Assembly: GCA_947259165.1 (NCBI GenBank)
Contig: CAMYKY010000023.1
Location: 1 to 44,793 of the forward strand
DNA: 44,793 nt
Origin: an uncultured Acidobacteriota bacterium
Lineage (GTDB): Bacteria > Acidobacteriota > Vicinamibacteria > Marinacidobacterales > SMYC01
Direction of reading: 5' to 3'
Both the position numbers and the translations under genes were made by a program. Each line of letters starts with the position of its first letter. The stretch's first letter is position 1. Below are positions 25,933 through 33,521 of this stretch, piece by piece. The notes under the pieces are model-generated. The model had not been told where the DNA came from. It was given only the letters and a program-made list of their open reading frames with translations, and made no database searches.

Positions 25933-26904
25933 ATGGCGAAAGCAAAGATCGGGCAGGCGAAAACTCCAGCTGACGCGACGATCATCGCGCGAGATCCGCA
26001 GATGATCGAAGTGGTGAAGCTTCTGAAAAGGCTGGCGGGAACCTCCAGCAACGTCTTGCTCAGCGGCGAAAGCGGAACCGGCAAAGACGTCGCTGCGCAC
26101 GCGCTTCACTTTTGGGGCGATCGGTCGTCGTTGCCGATGGTGAAAGTCGACTTGCCTAGTATTCCAGCGACTCTTCTCGAGAGCGAGCTTTTCGGCTACG
26201 AGCGAGGCGCGTTCACTGGCGCGGCCGCGACGAAGGCGGGCAAGTTGGAGCTTGCCGATCGGGGGACCGTGTTTCTCGATCAGATTGGGGAGCTTCCCCC
26301 GGTACTCCAGGCCAAACTTCTCAGGGTTGTTGAAGACCGCCGCTTCGAGCGTCTCGGTGGGACGGAGTCGCTCGAGCTCGAGGCGCGCATCGTGGCTTCG
26401 GCGAGCGCCGGTCTCGAGCAGGCGGTCGAACGTGAGCTGTTCCGACGAGACCTTTTTCACCGTTTGGGCGTTTTCTGGATTCGACTGCCGCCGCTTCGGG
26501 AACGAAAACGAGACATTGTCCCGCTCGCAGAACATTTTCTTGAGCGAGAAATCGAACGACGCGGCCGGGCGCCGTCGCGATTCGCGCCGAATGCTACCGA
26601 AGCTCTCGAGAACTATTCGTGGCCGGGCAACGTCCGGGAGCTCAAAGGTGCGATCGAGCACGGCGTTCTCATGGCCCGTGGGGACACTCTGGAGCGAGCT
26701 GACATCCCGGCCTACGTTCTGGACAGCTCCTCGGTTGCCTGGGGGTTTGCACGGGAGAAGAGGCCGTCGCTGGCCGATGTCGAGCGGAGCTACATCGAGC
26801 GCGTGCTGAAGGACGTTGGTGGGAACCAGACGAGGGCGGCCGAGATCTTGGGCATTAGCCGGAAGTCCTTGTGGCAGCGACGACGACGGTACGAGCTCGA
26901 CTAA
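25933..26904 (+). CDS. Sigma-54 activator-type AAA+ protein without receiver, Walker B Glu replaced by Gln
   Basis: 323 residues, NtrC-like: AAA+ domain (about 15-250) and a Fis-type helix-turn-helix at the end (NQTRAAEILGISRKSLWQRR). Walker A is GESGTGKD (45-52), the sigma-54-contacting loop is GAFTGA (92-97), arginine fingers lie in FRRDLFHRL (170-178), and sensor II is WPGNVREL. No receiver, GAF or PAS domain precedes the AAA+ core. Oddities: Walker B reads TVFLDQIGEL, with Q117 (codon CAG) where the catalytic Glu is expected, and sensor I is ASASAG instead of AATN-type. Such changes usually let ATP bind but block hydrolysis, so it may act as a repressor or partner subunit. It follows rsfS by 30 bases with a weak ribosome site. 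Family certain, activity inferred. Confidence 0.9.
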   Translation: MAKAKIGQAKTPADATIIARDPQMIEVVKLLKRLAGTSSNVLLSGESGTGKDVAAHALHFWGDRSSLPMVKVDLPSIPATLLESELFGYERGAFTGAAATKAGKLELADRGTVFLDQIGELPPVLQAKLLRVVEDRRFERLGGTESLELEARIVASASAGLEQAVERELFRRDLFHRLGVFWIRLPPLRERKRDIVPLAEHFLEREIERRGRAPSRFAPNATEALENYSWPGNVRELKGAIEHGVLMARGDTLERADIPAYVLDSSSVAWGFAREKRPSLADVERSYIERVLKDVGGNQTRAAEILGISRKSLWQRRRRYELD

Positions 26905-26908
26905 GGGC

Positions 26909-26940
26909 CCGCGCAAGAATGGGAACTTATTCTTGCGCGG
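26909..26940 (+). terminator. 12-bp perfect hairpin after the AAA+ activator gene
   Basis: CCGCGCAAGAAT (26909-26920), an eight-base loop, ATTCTTGCGCGG (26929-26940). It starts five bases after the stop codon and probably ends the rplU operon. No T-run follows, so it would be an atypical terminator. Confidence 0.6.
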
Positions 26941-27004
26941 ACCATAAGACCGGGCGAAGGCGAGCCAACGAGCGTCAGCCAGAGTTGCTAAACTAGGGAA
27001 CGCG

Positions 27005-28369
27005 ATGCGAGTTCGGACGGTTCTCACGATACTCTTCGTTTTTGCATTCGTTTGGTTTGTCGTTTCGACCATTCGCTTGAACGAAGCGCTGGTGACGATT
27101 CAGTTCGCGTTCTTCCAGCCCATCGATCTCGAGCTGTGGATGGTCATGCTCGCGGCATTCGGCGTGGGCGCCGGAGTCATCTTGTTTTTCGACATCGCAG
27201 GTGGAGCTCGGAGGTTTGCCCGGGATCGCCGTCATCGCCTCCTCACCCGAGCGCACGAGGAAGTTGAGAGTTTGTATCTCGCCGGACTCGATGCGATGGC
27301 CAACGGTCACTTCGACAAAGCTCTGAATCGCTTCGAGAGCGTTCTCGAACGAGAACCGGATCATGAAAATGCTCTCGTCAAGAAGGGCGATAGCCTCTGC
27401 GCGCTAGCGCGATATCGAGAGGCCGCTGACACACTGGAGCGGGTGTCACGAGCGGCGCCCGAGAATCTGCAGGCGCTATACTCCTTGTCGGACGTCTACC
27501 TTGGCGCCGGCGCCGAGGAGCGTGCAAAACTCGCGCTCGAGCGCATTATTCAACTCGGGCCGGAAACGACGGTTTCAGCGCACCGCAAACTGCGCGACCT
27601 CCTCCTGCGTCAATCCAAGTGGGAGGAAGCGAACTCGTTGCAAAGCCGTCTGGTGGAGATGGTGACCGACCAGGAAGAACGTGAGCTCGAAAATGCTATC
27701 GCGAACGGTGTCTTGCTAGGTCTCGGTGTCGCGAAGATGGGTGCGGGTCAGGTCAAAGAGGCCATCCTGACGTTTCGCGCCATCCTCGACAACGATGAGA
27801 AGTTCGTTCCCGCGTACATTAGGCTTGGTGAAGCGTGCGCGCTTGACGACGACAGCGACGAAGCTGTGCGCGTCTGGCGCAGCGGCTACGAGGTCACGGA
27901 CTCAACCGAGCCGCTCACAGCGCTGCAGAACTTCTACCTTCGCGCGGAGCAGCCGGAGGAGGCGATTGGCGTTTGGAAACAGGCGTTGGTGCTCTCGGAC
28001 AACGAGGTTCCGCTGCGTTACTGCCTCGGGAAACTCCACTATCGCTTGTTCATGCTCGACGAAGCGCTTCGCGAGTTTCAGTTGATCGAGGACCGCGTGA
28101 GCGGCTTGCCGGCTTTGCATCTTTTCATCGCCCGCATTCTGGAGAGCAAGAACGACCACTCCGGCGCTCTCACGAAGACCAAGATGCTCGTGGCTGAAGT
28201 CGAGGGGCTGATGATGGACTACGCGTGCACCTCGTGCGGCTGGCGTGCACGCGAATGCACCGAGCGATGCGGACGCTGCGGGCAGTGGGGCACGATCGCA
28301 TTGCACCTGCCCGCTGCCACAACCCCGGAACCGACCATTCTCCCTACCCCCACCTGGTCGACGCCGTAG
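27005..28369 (+). CDS. LapA-LapB fusion: membrane TPR regulator of LPS synthesis
   Basis: In E. coli, LapB (YciM) brings LpxC to FtsH for degradation and LapA (YciS) is a separate small membrane protein encoded beside it. Here a 454-residue protein carries both. Residues 1-70 are LapA-like with two membrane helices (about 5-22 and 45-66) around VTIQFAFFQPIDLELWM. About 90-395 is a TPR array (LAGLDAMANGHFDKALNRFE and successive units). The end has the LapB rubredoxin-like knuckle with C408, C411, C422 and C425 (CTSCGW, CGRCGQWGTI). The ~25-residue tail is Pro/Thr-rich. ATG at 27005 has AGGGAA upstream. lpxC lies 4 kb away, consistent with the role. Function by homology; the fusion is seen directly. 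Confidence 0.87.
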   Translation: MRVRTVLTILFVFAFVWFVVSTIRLNEALVTIQFAFFQPIDLELWMVMLAAFGVGAGVILFFDIAGGARRFARDRRHRLLTRAHEEVESLYLAGLDAMANGHFDKALNRFESVLEREPDHENALVKKGDSLCALARYREAADTLERVSRAAPENLQALYSLSDVYLGAGAEERAKLALERIIQLGPETTVSAHRKLRDLLLRQSKWEEANSLQSRLVEMVTDQEERELENAIANGVLLGLGVAKMGAGQVKEAILTFRAILDNDEKFVPAYIRLGEACALDDDSDEAVRVWRSGYEVTDSTEPLTALQNFYLRAEQPEEAIGVWKQALVLSDNEVPLRYCLGKLHYRLFMLDEALREFQLIEDRVSGLPALHLFIARILESKNDHSGALTKTKMLVAEVEGLMMDYACTSCGWRARECTERCGRCGQWGTIALHLPAATTPEPTILPTPTWSTP

Positions 28370-28398
28370 CGACCGTTTCACCGCTGAAGGCGCGGGCG

Positions 28399-28423
28399 CT
28401 CCCGTCCCCGTTCCCGACTAAGA
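28399..28423 (+). repeat. Fragment of hairpin-element family 3 (GTTCCC type)
   Basis: CTCCCGTCCCCGTTCCCG followed by ACTAAGATA matches the end of the left array at 40911-40957 (CCCGTTCCCG then ACTAAGGAT). Only one or two units remain. A GC-rich GCGGGCGCGGGCAC tract about 50 bases on may be a degraded opposite arm. Confidence 0.45.
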
Positions 28424-28500
28424 TAATGTCCGCGGCTGATGTGAATCGGGCGCGTGCACGCAAGCGGGCGCGGGCACGAACAAACCTCTCCGTGGGCTCC

Positions 28501-29319
28501 ATGCCCCCCGTCGTGAAAGAAAACCGCTTGTCGGGGAGGTTGAGTCTCTCAGATCTCGTCCCTTATCTTGTGGCGTTTCTCAGGCGGCTCTTGTCGACGG
28601 CGGGGTCGGCGGTTCACGGGGTGGGGGCGGTTATCGTTCCGGGAGAATGCCTTCTTTGCGGGGTGTTGCTCGCGTTTCCGCTTCGGGGGCCGTGCTGCGC
28701 TCGGTGCCTGGACCGTCTGCCTCGCATTGCGGCACCTTACTGCCCGCGGTGTGGGCTTCCTTACGATCGACGGGTGGCGGCCGGGGTGTGCGGGTCGTGC
28801 CGTCAAGGCCGCCCAGGTTTCCGGCGTGCTCGCGCCGCTTTTATCTACGAGGGCGACGTGCGGCAGCTGCTGCTTGCGTTGAAGTTCGGTGGACGGGAAC
28901 GCATCGCGTCGTCCCTCGGAGCGCTCGCCGGGGAGATGTGGTGCCGTCCGGGCGGCCTCGAGGGGTACGCGGCCGTCGTTCCGGTGCCGCTGTCGCGGGA
29001 GCGTCGCCGGGAGCGGGGCTTCAATCAGGCGGAGCGCATCGCGAGGACGGTAGCAAAACAAGCCGGGCTGGGCGTGCGGAGACGGCTTCTCGTGAAGAGG
29101 AGGGATTCTCCGCCCCAGGCAGGTCTAACCGCGGTTTCTCGTCGGAGCAACGTTGCGGGCTCGTACCGCGCTTCGATCCCGACTGAGCTGCGAGGGCGGG
29201 ATTTGCTTCTTGTCGACGACGTGCTGACCACCGGGGCTACGGCAGACGCTGCAGTGAAAGCTTTGCGACGGGCGGGTGCGGGGGCGGTGGACGTATTGAC
29301 GCTGGCGCGGGTTCCTTGA
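28501..29319 (+). CDS. comF: ComF-family phosphoribosyltransferase-like protein
   Basis: Competence-associated protein linked to uptake of transforming DNA. Zinc-ribbon part with CLLCG, CARCLD, CPRCGLPYD and CGSCR, then a phosphoribosyltransferase domain with VVPVPLSRERRRERGFNQAE and the PRPP loop DLLLVDDVLTTGATA near the C-terminus. The start is unclear: ATG at 28501 (272 residues) gives about 40 residues before the first Cys motif and has no good ribosome site. TTG codons at 28531 and 28540 are possible. Upstream of 28501 is repeat debris. Family is secure. Confidence 0.85.
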   Translation: MPPVVKENRLSGRLSLSDLVPYLVAFLRRLLSTAGSAVHGVGAVIVPGECLLCGVLLAFPLRGPCCARCLDRLPRIAAPYCPRCGLPYDRRVAAGVCGSCRQGRPGFRRARAAFIYEGDVRQLLLALKFGGRERIASSLGALAGEMWCRPGGLEGYAAVVPVPLSRERRRERGFNQAERIARTVAKQAGLGVRRRLLVKRRDSPPQAGLTAVSRRSNVAGSYRASIPTELRGRDLLLVDDVLTTGATADAAVKALRRAGAGAVDVLTLARVP

Positions 29320-29447
29320 AGCGGGAATTCGGGTACCGAACGGGTACGTTGTGCGCCGGCACGGAACGGGTGGTTAGCGGTCGTCGTGCTGGGATAGAAT
29401 GGAAATCCGCTTGTTGGTTTGAGCCCAGCCCCACGAGGAGTTACAGG

Positions 29448-30263
29448 ATGGTAATGAGGGTGCTCGTTTTGACTTTGGCGTCGCTCGTTGTTTCGGGGAG
29501 CATCGATACCGCCTATCCGTGGAGCCAGGAGGGCGTCCGCCTTTTTATGGAGAAAGCGATTAGGTCGCTGGACAAGCCCCTCAAGCAGTTTTACGAGGAT
29601 CGTGAGGTGGAGCTCGTCGAGACCGCGAGCGACCCGTCGCTTTTTCCGCCGCGTCTGATCTTCGAGGTTGACCGCCTCGAACCCTTTCCGTTTGTCGATC
29701 TCCCTACAGATAGAGCGCGCGCGGTTCGCAAGTACGGGGAGGAGGCGATTGAGGAATCCGGGGACCTGCCGTGGCGTTTGATCGAAAGCTACAACGCACT
29801 GATTGAGGCTCATCGCCAGTCCGATTTCGAGGCGGTTCTGACGCACTCTGCTGAGATTGCGCACTATGTCGGGGCGATGTACGTGCCCGTCAATGTTTCC
29901 AAAGATGGAGATGGCGAGCCGACCGGACAGCACGGTTTGCGCGAGCGGTTCGATTCTCGTCTGCTCGAGGTGTACGCGACAAAGATCGACGTCGATACGC
30001 CCACTGCTTTTTTTCTCGATTATCCTGAAGACTACGCTGTGTCGATACCTCGAAGGAGCTACATCTGGGTCGACAACTTGTTGTACTTCGACTATCTCTC
30101 CCGCTTGGGGGTCAAAAGCTACGACCGTTTCTACTACGAGGGTATGTGGTTGCGTGCCGAGCCGCTGCTCGAGCAACTCTTGGGAGGGGCGGCACTCGAC
30201 ACCGGCAGCTTCTGGTATACCGCGTGGGTAGCTGCCCGAAGACCAGAATTGCCGAAAAAATGA
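29448..30263 (+). CDS. Exported P1-nuclease/zinc-phospholipase-C-like protein
   Basis: 271 residues. Signal peptide (about 1-24, ending DTAYP), with the mature protein beginning at Trp (WSQEGVRLFMEKAI), as in zinc phospholipase C/P1 nuclease where the N-terminal Trp binds zinc. The central part EIAHYVGAMYVPVNVSKDGDG then QHG and an R-x-D-x-R region resembles the P1 HYVGDxHQPLH...G..G.H stretch. However, the Asp of H-Y-x-G-D is Ala and the HQPLH histidines are missing, so the metal site is incomplete. It may be a non-catalytic relative. ATG at 29448 has GAGGAG seven bases upstream. Family at low-moderate confidence; function unknown. Confidence 0.6.
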   Translation: MVMRVLVLTLASLVVSGSIDTAYPWSQEGVRLFMEKAIRSLDKPLKQFYEDREVELVETASDPSLFPPRLIFEVDRLEPFPFVDLPTDRARAVRKYGEEAIEESGDLPWRLIESYNALIEAHRQSDFEAVLTHSAEIAHYVGAMYVPVNVSKDGDGEPTGQHGLRERFDSRLLEVYATKIDVDTPTAFFLDYPEDYAVSIPRRSYIWVDNLLYFDYLSRLGVKSYDRFYYEGMWLRAEPLLEQLLGGAALDTGSFWYTAWVAARRPELPKK

Positions 30264-30419
30264 GAAACGTGTTTTTCGGCGTCATGACGATTCGATTGTC
30301 AGCGTTGTTTGGAGTGTCTCGACGAACTTTCGGCCTGATTCACGGGCCGGGGTGCTGCCGGGCGGGATGGTCGAGCAGAGCGCGGGCGCGTTGTTCAGCG
30401 ACCTTCTAAGGGCGAGTGT

Positions 30420-31055
30420 GTGCTGGCGGACGAGAAGGAGCGCGATAAGTTCTCCGAAATCGAGGAGCGCGAGCTCATCCAGCTTTGTCGAGGCAGCGGC
30501 CGCAACAAGGAGTTGGCGTGGGAGGAGATCGTTCGCCGTTTTCGGCGCCGGGTCTTTGGTATTGCCTACAAGTTCACCGGCAGGTACGAGGAGTCACAGG
30601 ACTTGACGCAGGAGATCTTTCTCAGGGTGTTCAAGTCGCTTGACAAGTTCGATGCGAGCGCGGACTTCGGCACCTGGCTTTACTCGGTCAGCAGAAACCA
30701 TTGCATCGATCACTACCGGAGTGGCCGCCGAGAAAGAGAGCTCCTCGTGCGGCACGAGCTTTCCCTGGAAGATTTTGCTTCCAAGCGCTTCGATCCTCAT
30801 CGCGAAATTGAAGTGCAGGACAAACGCAAGCTCCTCCTTCAAGGTCTCTCCACACTGCCCGAAAAACTGCGGGAAGCGGTTATCTTGCGGGATATCCAGG
30901 AGCTGACCTACCAGGAGATCGTCGATAAGCTCGATCTTCCTGAGGGCACCGTCAAGAGTCGAATCAACCGCGGGCGTCTCGAGCTCGGACGCACGTTAAC
31001 CGGCATCAAAAATCGCAACAAAACGTCGGGAGGGTCGACGGGGAAGGCGCAATGA
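30420..31055 (+). CDS. ECF (sigma-70 family) RNA polymerase sigma factor
   Basis: 211 residues. Region 2: AWEEIVRRFRRRVFGIAYKF, ESQDLTQEIFLRVFKSL, FGTWLYSVSRNHCIDHYR. Region 4: LPEKLREAVILRDIQELTYQ and LPEGTVKSRINRGRLELGR. GTG at 30420 is the assumed start with AAGGGCGAG upstream. The stop overlaps the next start as ATGA, tying it to a STAS-domain antagonist gene. No zinc anti-sigma gene is adjacent, which is unusual for RpoE-like factors; control may come from partner switching. Confidence 0.92.
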   Translation: MLADEKERDKFSEIEERELIQLCRGSGRNKELAWEEIVRRFRRRVFGIAYKFTGRYEESQDLTQEIFLRVFKSLDKFDASADFGTWLYSVSRNHCIDHYRSGRRERELLVRHELSLEDFASKRFDPHREIEVQDKRKLLLQGLSTLPEKLREAVILRDIQELTYQEIVDKLDLPEGTVKSRINRGRLELGRTLTGIKNRNKTSGGSTGKAQ

Positions 31056-31387
31056 ATCTTCGAATCGAATCGCACGACGACATCAAGATCGTTCGGGTTG
31101 GGGAAGAGCGGCTCGTCTATGCCATGCTCAGCTCTTTCTTTTCTGAAGTGTCTGCGGTCATCGAGGGTGGGGCCAAGAAGCTCTTGATCGATTTGACCGA
31201 AGTCAACTACATCGACAGCGCTTCCGTCGGGTGTCTCATGGATATCCATCGGTCCATGGCCGAAGGGTCCGGCAAGATCAAGCTTGTCGGACTCCAGGAA
31301 CGCGTCGAAACGATGGTGACCATGACGGGTCTTCACAATTTCATGGAGATCTTCCGTGACGAATCCACCGCCCTCGAGAGTTTTTGA
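31052..31387 (+). CDS. STAS-domain anti-sigma factor antagonist
   Basis: 111 residues, SpoIIAA/RsbV-like. Beta-alpha core KKLLIDLTEVNYIDSASVGC contains the DSASVG segment where the regulatory serine is phosphorylated in this family; KIKLVGLQERVETMVTMTGL follows. Starts four bases inside the ECF gene. No RsbW/SpoIIAB-type kinase gene is in the window; the partner must lie elsewhere. The ECF-STAS pairing suggests this protein controls that sigma factor or an anti-sigma acting on it (inference). Confidence 0.88.
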   Translation: MNLRIESHDDIKIVRVGEERLVYAMLSSFFSEVSAVIEGGAKKLLIDLTEVNYIDSASVGCLMDIHRSMAEGSGKIKLVGLQERVETMVTMTGLHNFMEIFRDESTALESF

Positions 31388-31420
31388 GGAACGAGTCAGG
31401 TTGTGCATGAGGCGGAGCCG

Positions 31421-31726
31421 ATGAATAAAGTCAAAATGTTGACGGGACACGAGGTCCCGCTCGACGGGGACTTGCTCTACATGTTGGAATCTCTCTATCG
31501 AGAGGTTTCGCTCAAACGCGAGCTCAAGGCGAGCTTCGACGACATGATGAACGAAATCGTGAATGTCGTCGATGGCATGGACGAAGAATCACGAAAGCAA
31601 TACCTCGTCGAGAGCATATTCCTGAATACGGTCACCTATGAGAACGAGCGACTCAGTGCCTATATGAAAAAGCTCGCCAGCGACTCGGGAGATGGGAACA
31701 CACCAAAACCCGCGAAACCTGAATAG
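31421..31726 (+). CDS. Small helical protein of the ECF-STAS operon, unknown family
   Basis: 101 residues from ATG 31421 (GGAG just upstream); a GTG at 31403 would add six residues. Strongly charged and helical (LYREVSLKRELKASFDDMMN, ENERLSAYMKKLASDSGDG), with no signal peptide or membrane helix, and a Pro/Lys tail. I do not recognise a family. Encoded 33 bases after the STAS gene on the same strand, so it may be the third component of that regulatory unit. Confidence 0.62.
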   Translation: MNKVKMLTGHEVPLDGDLLYMLESLYREVSLKRELKASFDDMMNEIVNVVDGMDEESRKQYLVESIFLNTVTYENERLSAYMKKLASDSGDGNTPKPAKPE

Positions 31727-31783
31727 CGCGGTGGTCGGCAACATCGCCACCGTGGTGTCACCGAGCTAGGAGGCAAGACCGCA

Positions 31784-32179
31784 ATGTGGAGGCAATGGGT
31801 GGGAGCAGTCGTCGTGGCGAGTCTCGTCGCTCCGGGGGCGAGCGCCCTTCAGCGAAAGAGCAAGAGCGGTCCGGTTATGGAGATCGAGCCGGAAGATCAC
31901 GATTTCGGCGGAGTCCAGCAAAACCAGAAGCTCGTCCACGAGTTCACGGTGAAGAACACCGGTACCGAAGATTTGGAGATACTGCGTATTGCGACGTCGT
32001 GCGGCTGCACCGCCGCTGTGTCGGCCGATCGAATCGTCAAACCGGGGGAGTCGACGACACTCGAGGTCATCCTGGAGACCCGCAAATACAAAGGCGTCAT
32101 CCAGAAGAGCGTTTCCGTCGCGTCCAACGACCGCCAAGTCGTTCGCACGATCCGAATCCACGCCTTTGTGGAGGAGTGA
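31784..32179 (+). CDS. Exported DUF1573 (ASH-like) protein
   Basis: 131 residues: signal peptide (about 1-22, cleavage after ASA), then one Ig-like ASH/DUF1573 domain with DHDFGGVQQNQKLVHEFTVK, NTGTEDLEI and the conserved TSCGCTAA. These domains occur in periplasmic or surface proteins of diderms; no defined function. AGGAGG lies about 11 bases ahead of the ATG. A gap of 57 bases from the upstream gene suggests it may be separately expressed. Confidence 0.85.
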   Translation: MWRQWVGAVVVASLVAPGASALQRKSKSGPVMEIEPEDHDFGGVQQNQKLVHEFTVKNTGTEDLEILRIATSCGCTAAVSADRIVKPGESTTLEVILETRKYKGVIQKSVSVASNDRQVVRTIRIHAFVEE

Positions 32180-32358
32180 GCTGCGTGGAGTTCGCCTCGT
32201 GCCCGAGCCCGATTTTTCTAGATTGACCCGCGAACTTCGTTCGACGGAAATGCCAAACCCTTGAGCGTATCTCTGATTAATGTGTTGCCGATCGCGCACA
32301 GGCACGGGCACGAGAAGCCTTTTGTGGGGCTCTGCGTTGCGGTGAAAGGCGAATGCTT

Positions 32359-33255
32359 CTAAGCGGGTTCCGCGACTTCGGCCGGCACGGCGCTTGCGGC
32401 CGGGGTGGGTTCGGTGACGAACTCCCAGCTTTGGGGTGTATCGAGGATGGATTCCACGAGTTTCGTGTGCAGTTCGTGGCCCGCGCGGGTCGCGACGACA
32501 TGGGCTTTGATGGGGTTTCCCAACAAAACGAGGTCGCCCAGGAGGTCGAGTAGCTTGTGGCGTACGAACTCGTCCGGGAATCGAAGAGGATTGTTGAGAA
32601 CACCCGTCTCACCGAGAACGACGGCATTGTCGAGCGAGCCACCGAGGGCGAGACCGCTCTGCCGCATCAACTCGACGTCTTTGAGGAAACCGAACGTGCG
32701 CGCAGGCGCGATCTCGTCGACGAAGCTGGTCTCATCGATCTCGGCCGAGTATTCCTGGTGGCGCAGAAGCGGGTGATCGAAATTGATCGTATAGCTCAGT
32801 CGCAGCGAGTCGCAAGGATACGCGGCCACCGAGCGCGCCCCGTCGCTGACCGAGATCGGGCTCGTCAGCTTGAGCACGGAGCGCACGGCGGTGAGGCTTC
32901 GAATGCCGGCCTCGTGGATGAGGTAGATGAACGGGGCAGCGCTTCCGTCCATGATCGGCACTTCAGGTCCGTCGAGCTCGACAATCACGTTGTCGACGCC
33001 GAGCGCGTGAAAAGCGGCGAGCAAATGCTCGACCGTCTCGACCCGGACACCCTCGCGCGCGAGACAAGTCGCATGGTTGATATGAGACAGGTGTCGGGCT
33101 GTAGCCGGGATCCTGAGTCCGTTTTGATCCAGCCTCACAAAAACGATCCCGCTGTCGGCTGGCGCCGGTTTGAGGGTCAAGGTAACCTTGCCTCCGGAAT
33201 GGAGACCGATCCCGACGCAGCTCGTCGCTTCTTTGAGGGTGCTCTGTTTTTGCAT
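32359..33255 (-). CDS. lpxC: UDP-3-O-acyl-N-acetylglucosamine deacetylase
   Basis: Zinc deacetylase, the committed step of lipid A synthesis. 298 residues from ATG 33255 (MQKQSTLKEATSCVGIGLHSG matches the usual start, 21 residues quoted in part: MQKQSTLKEA); ATG 33270 adds five residues. Metal and catalytic residues are visible in VETVEHLLAAFHALGVDN, FVRHKLLDLLGDL (H-x3-D) and AGHELHTKLV. The C-terminal ~20 residues are Ala/Pro-rich and not part of the fold. Alone on the minus strand among plus-strand genes. Shares a 266-base divergent region with the fabG-like gene, in which a long palindrome lies. Its level is probably controlled by the LapA-LapB fusion encoded at 27005. Confidence 0.95.
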   Translation of the reverse strand: MQKQSTLKEATSCVGIGLHSGGKVTLTLKPAPADSGIVFVRLDQNGLRIPATARHLSHINHATCLAREGVRVETVEHLLAAFHALGVDNVIVELDGPEVPIMDGSAAPFIYLIHEAGIRSLTAVRSVLKLTSPISVSDGARSVAAYPCDSLRLSYTINFDHPLLRHQEYSAEIDETSFVDEIAPARTFGFLKDVELMRQSGLALGGSLDNAVVLGETGVLNNPLRFPDEFVRHKLLDLLGDLVLLGNPIKAHVVATRAGHELHTKLVESILDTPQSWEFVTEPTPAASAVPAEVAEPA

Positions 33256-33395
33256 ACGTCTTGAGCGCATCCCGGTAGCTTTCTCCGGGCTACAGCATCG
33301 ACGTCAAGCAACTATCGTGCCACGGAACGGATGAAGCGGCGCCTCGGTAAGTAGCTCCTAGCATGAACGTTAAGATTACCTCGCCCTGAGCCCCG

Positions 33396-33427
33396 GATCG
33401 AGTGTGTCGGATCCGAGACACCCGATC
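33396..33427. promoter_or_regulatory. 32-bp near-perfect palindrome between lpxC and the fabG-like gene
   Basis: GATCGAGTGTGTCGGA (33396-33411) is followed without a loop by TCCGAGACACCCGATC (33412-33427). The halves are complementary at 14 of 16 positions. A continuous dyad of this size in a divergent intergenic region is typical of a dimeric repressor site. The binding protein is unknown. Confidence 0.55.
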
Positions 33428-33521
33428 GAAAGAAGTTGTATCTTTTCTGCACTTCGGTCGGCGCCCCAGATTCTTTGTTTCTGGTAAGATAGGCCGTCCC
33501 ATTCAGAGGAGATCGTTCGCC

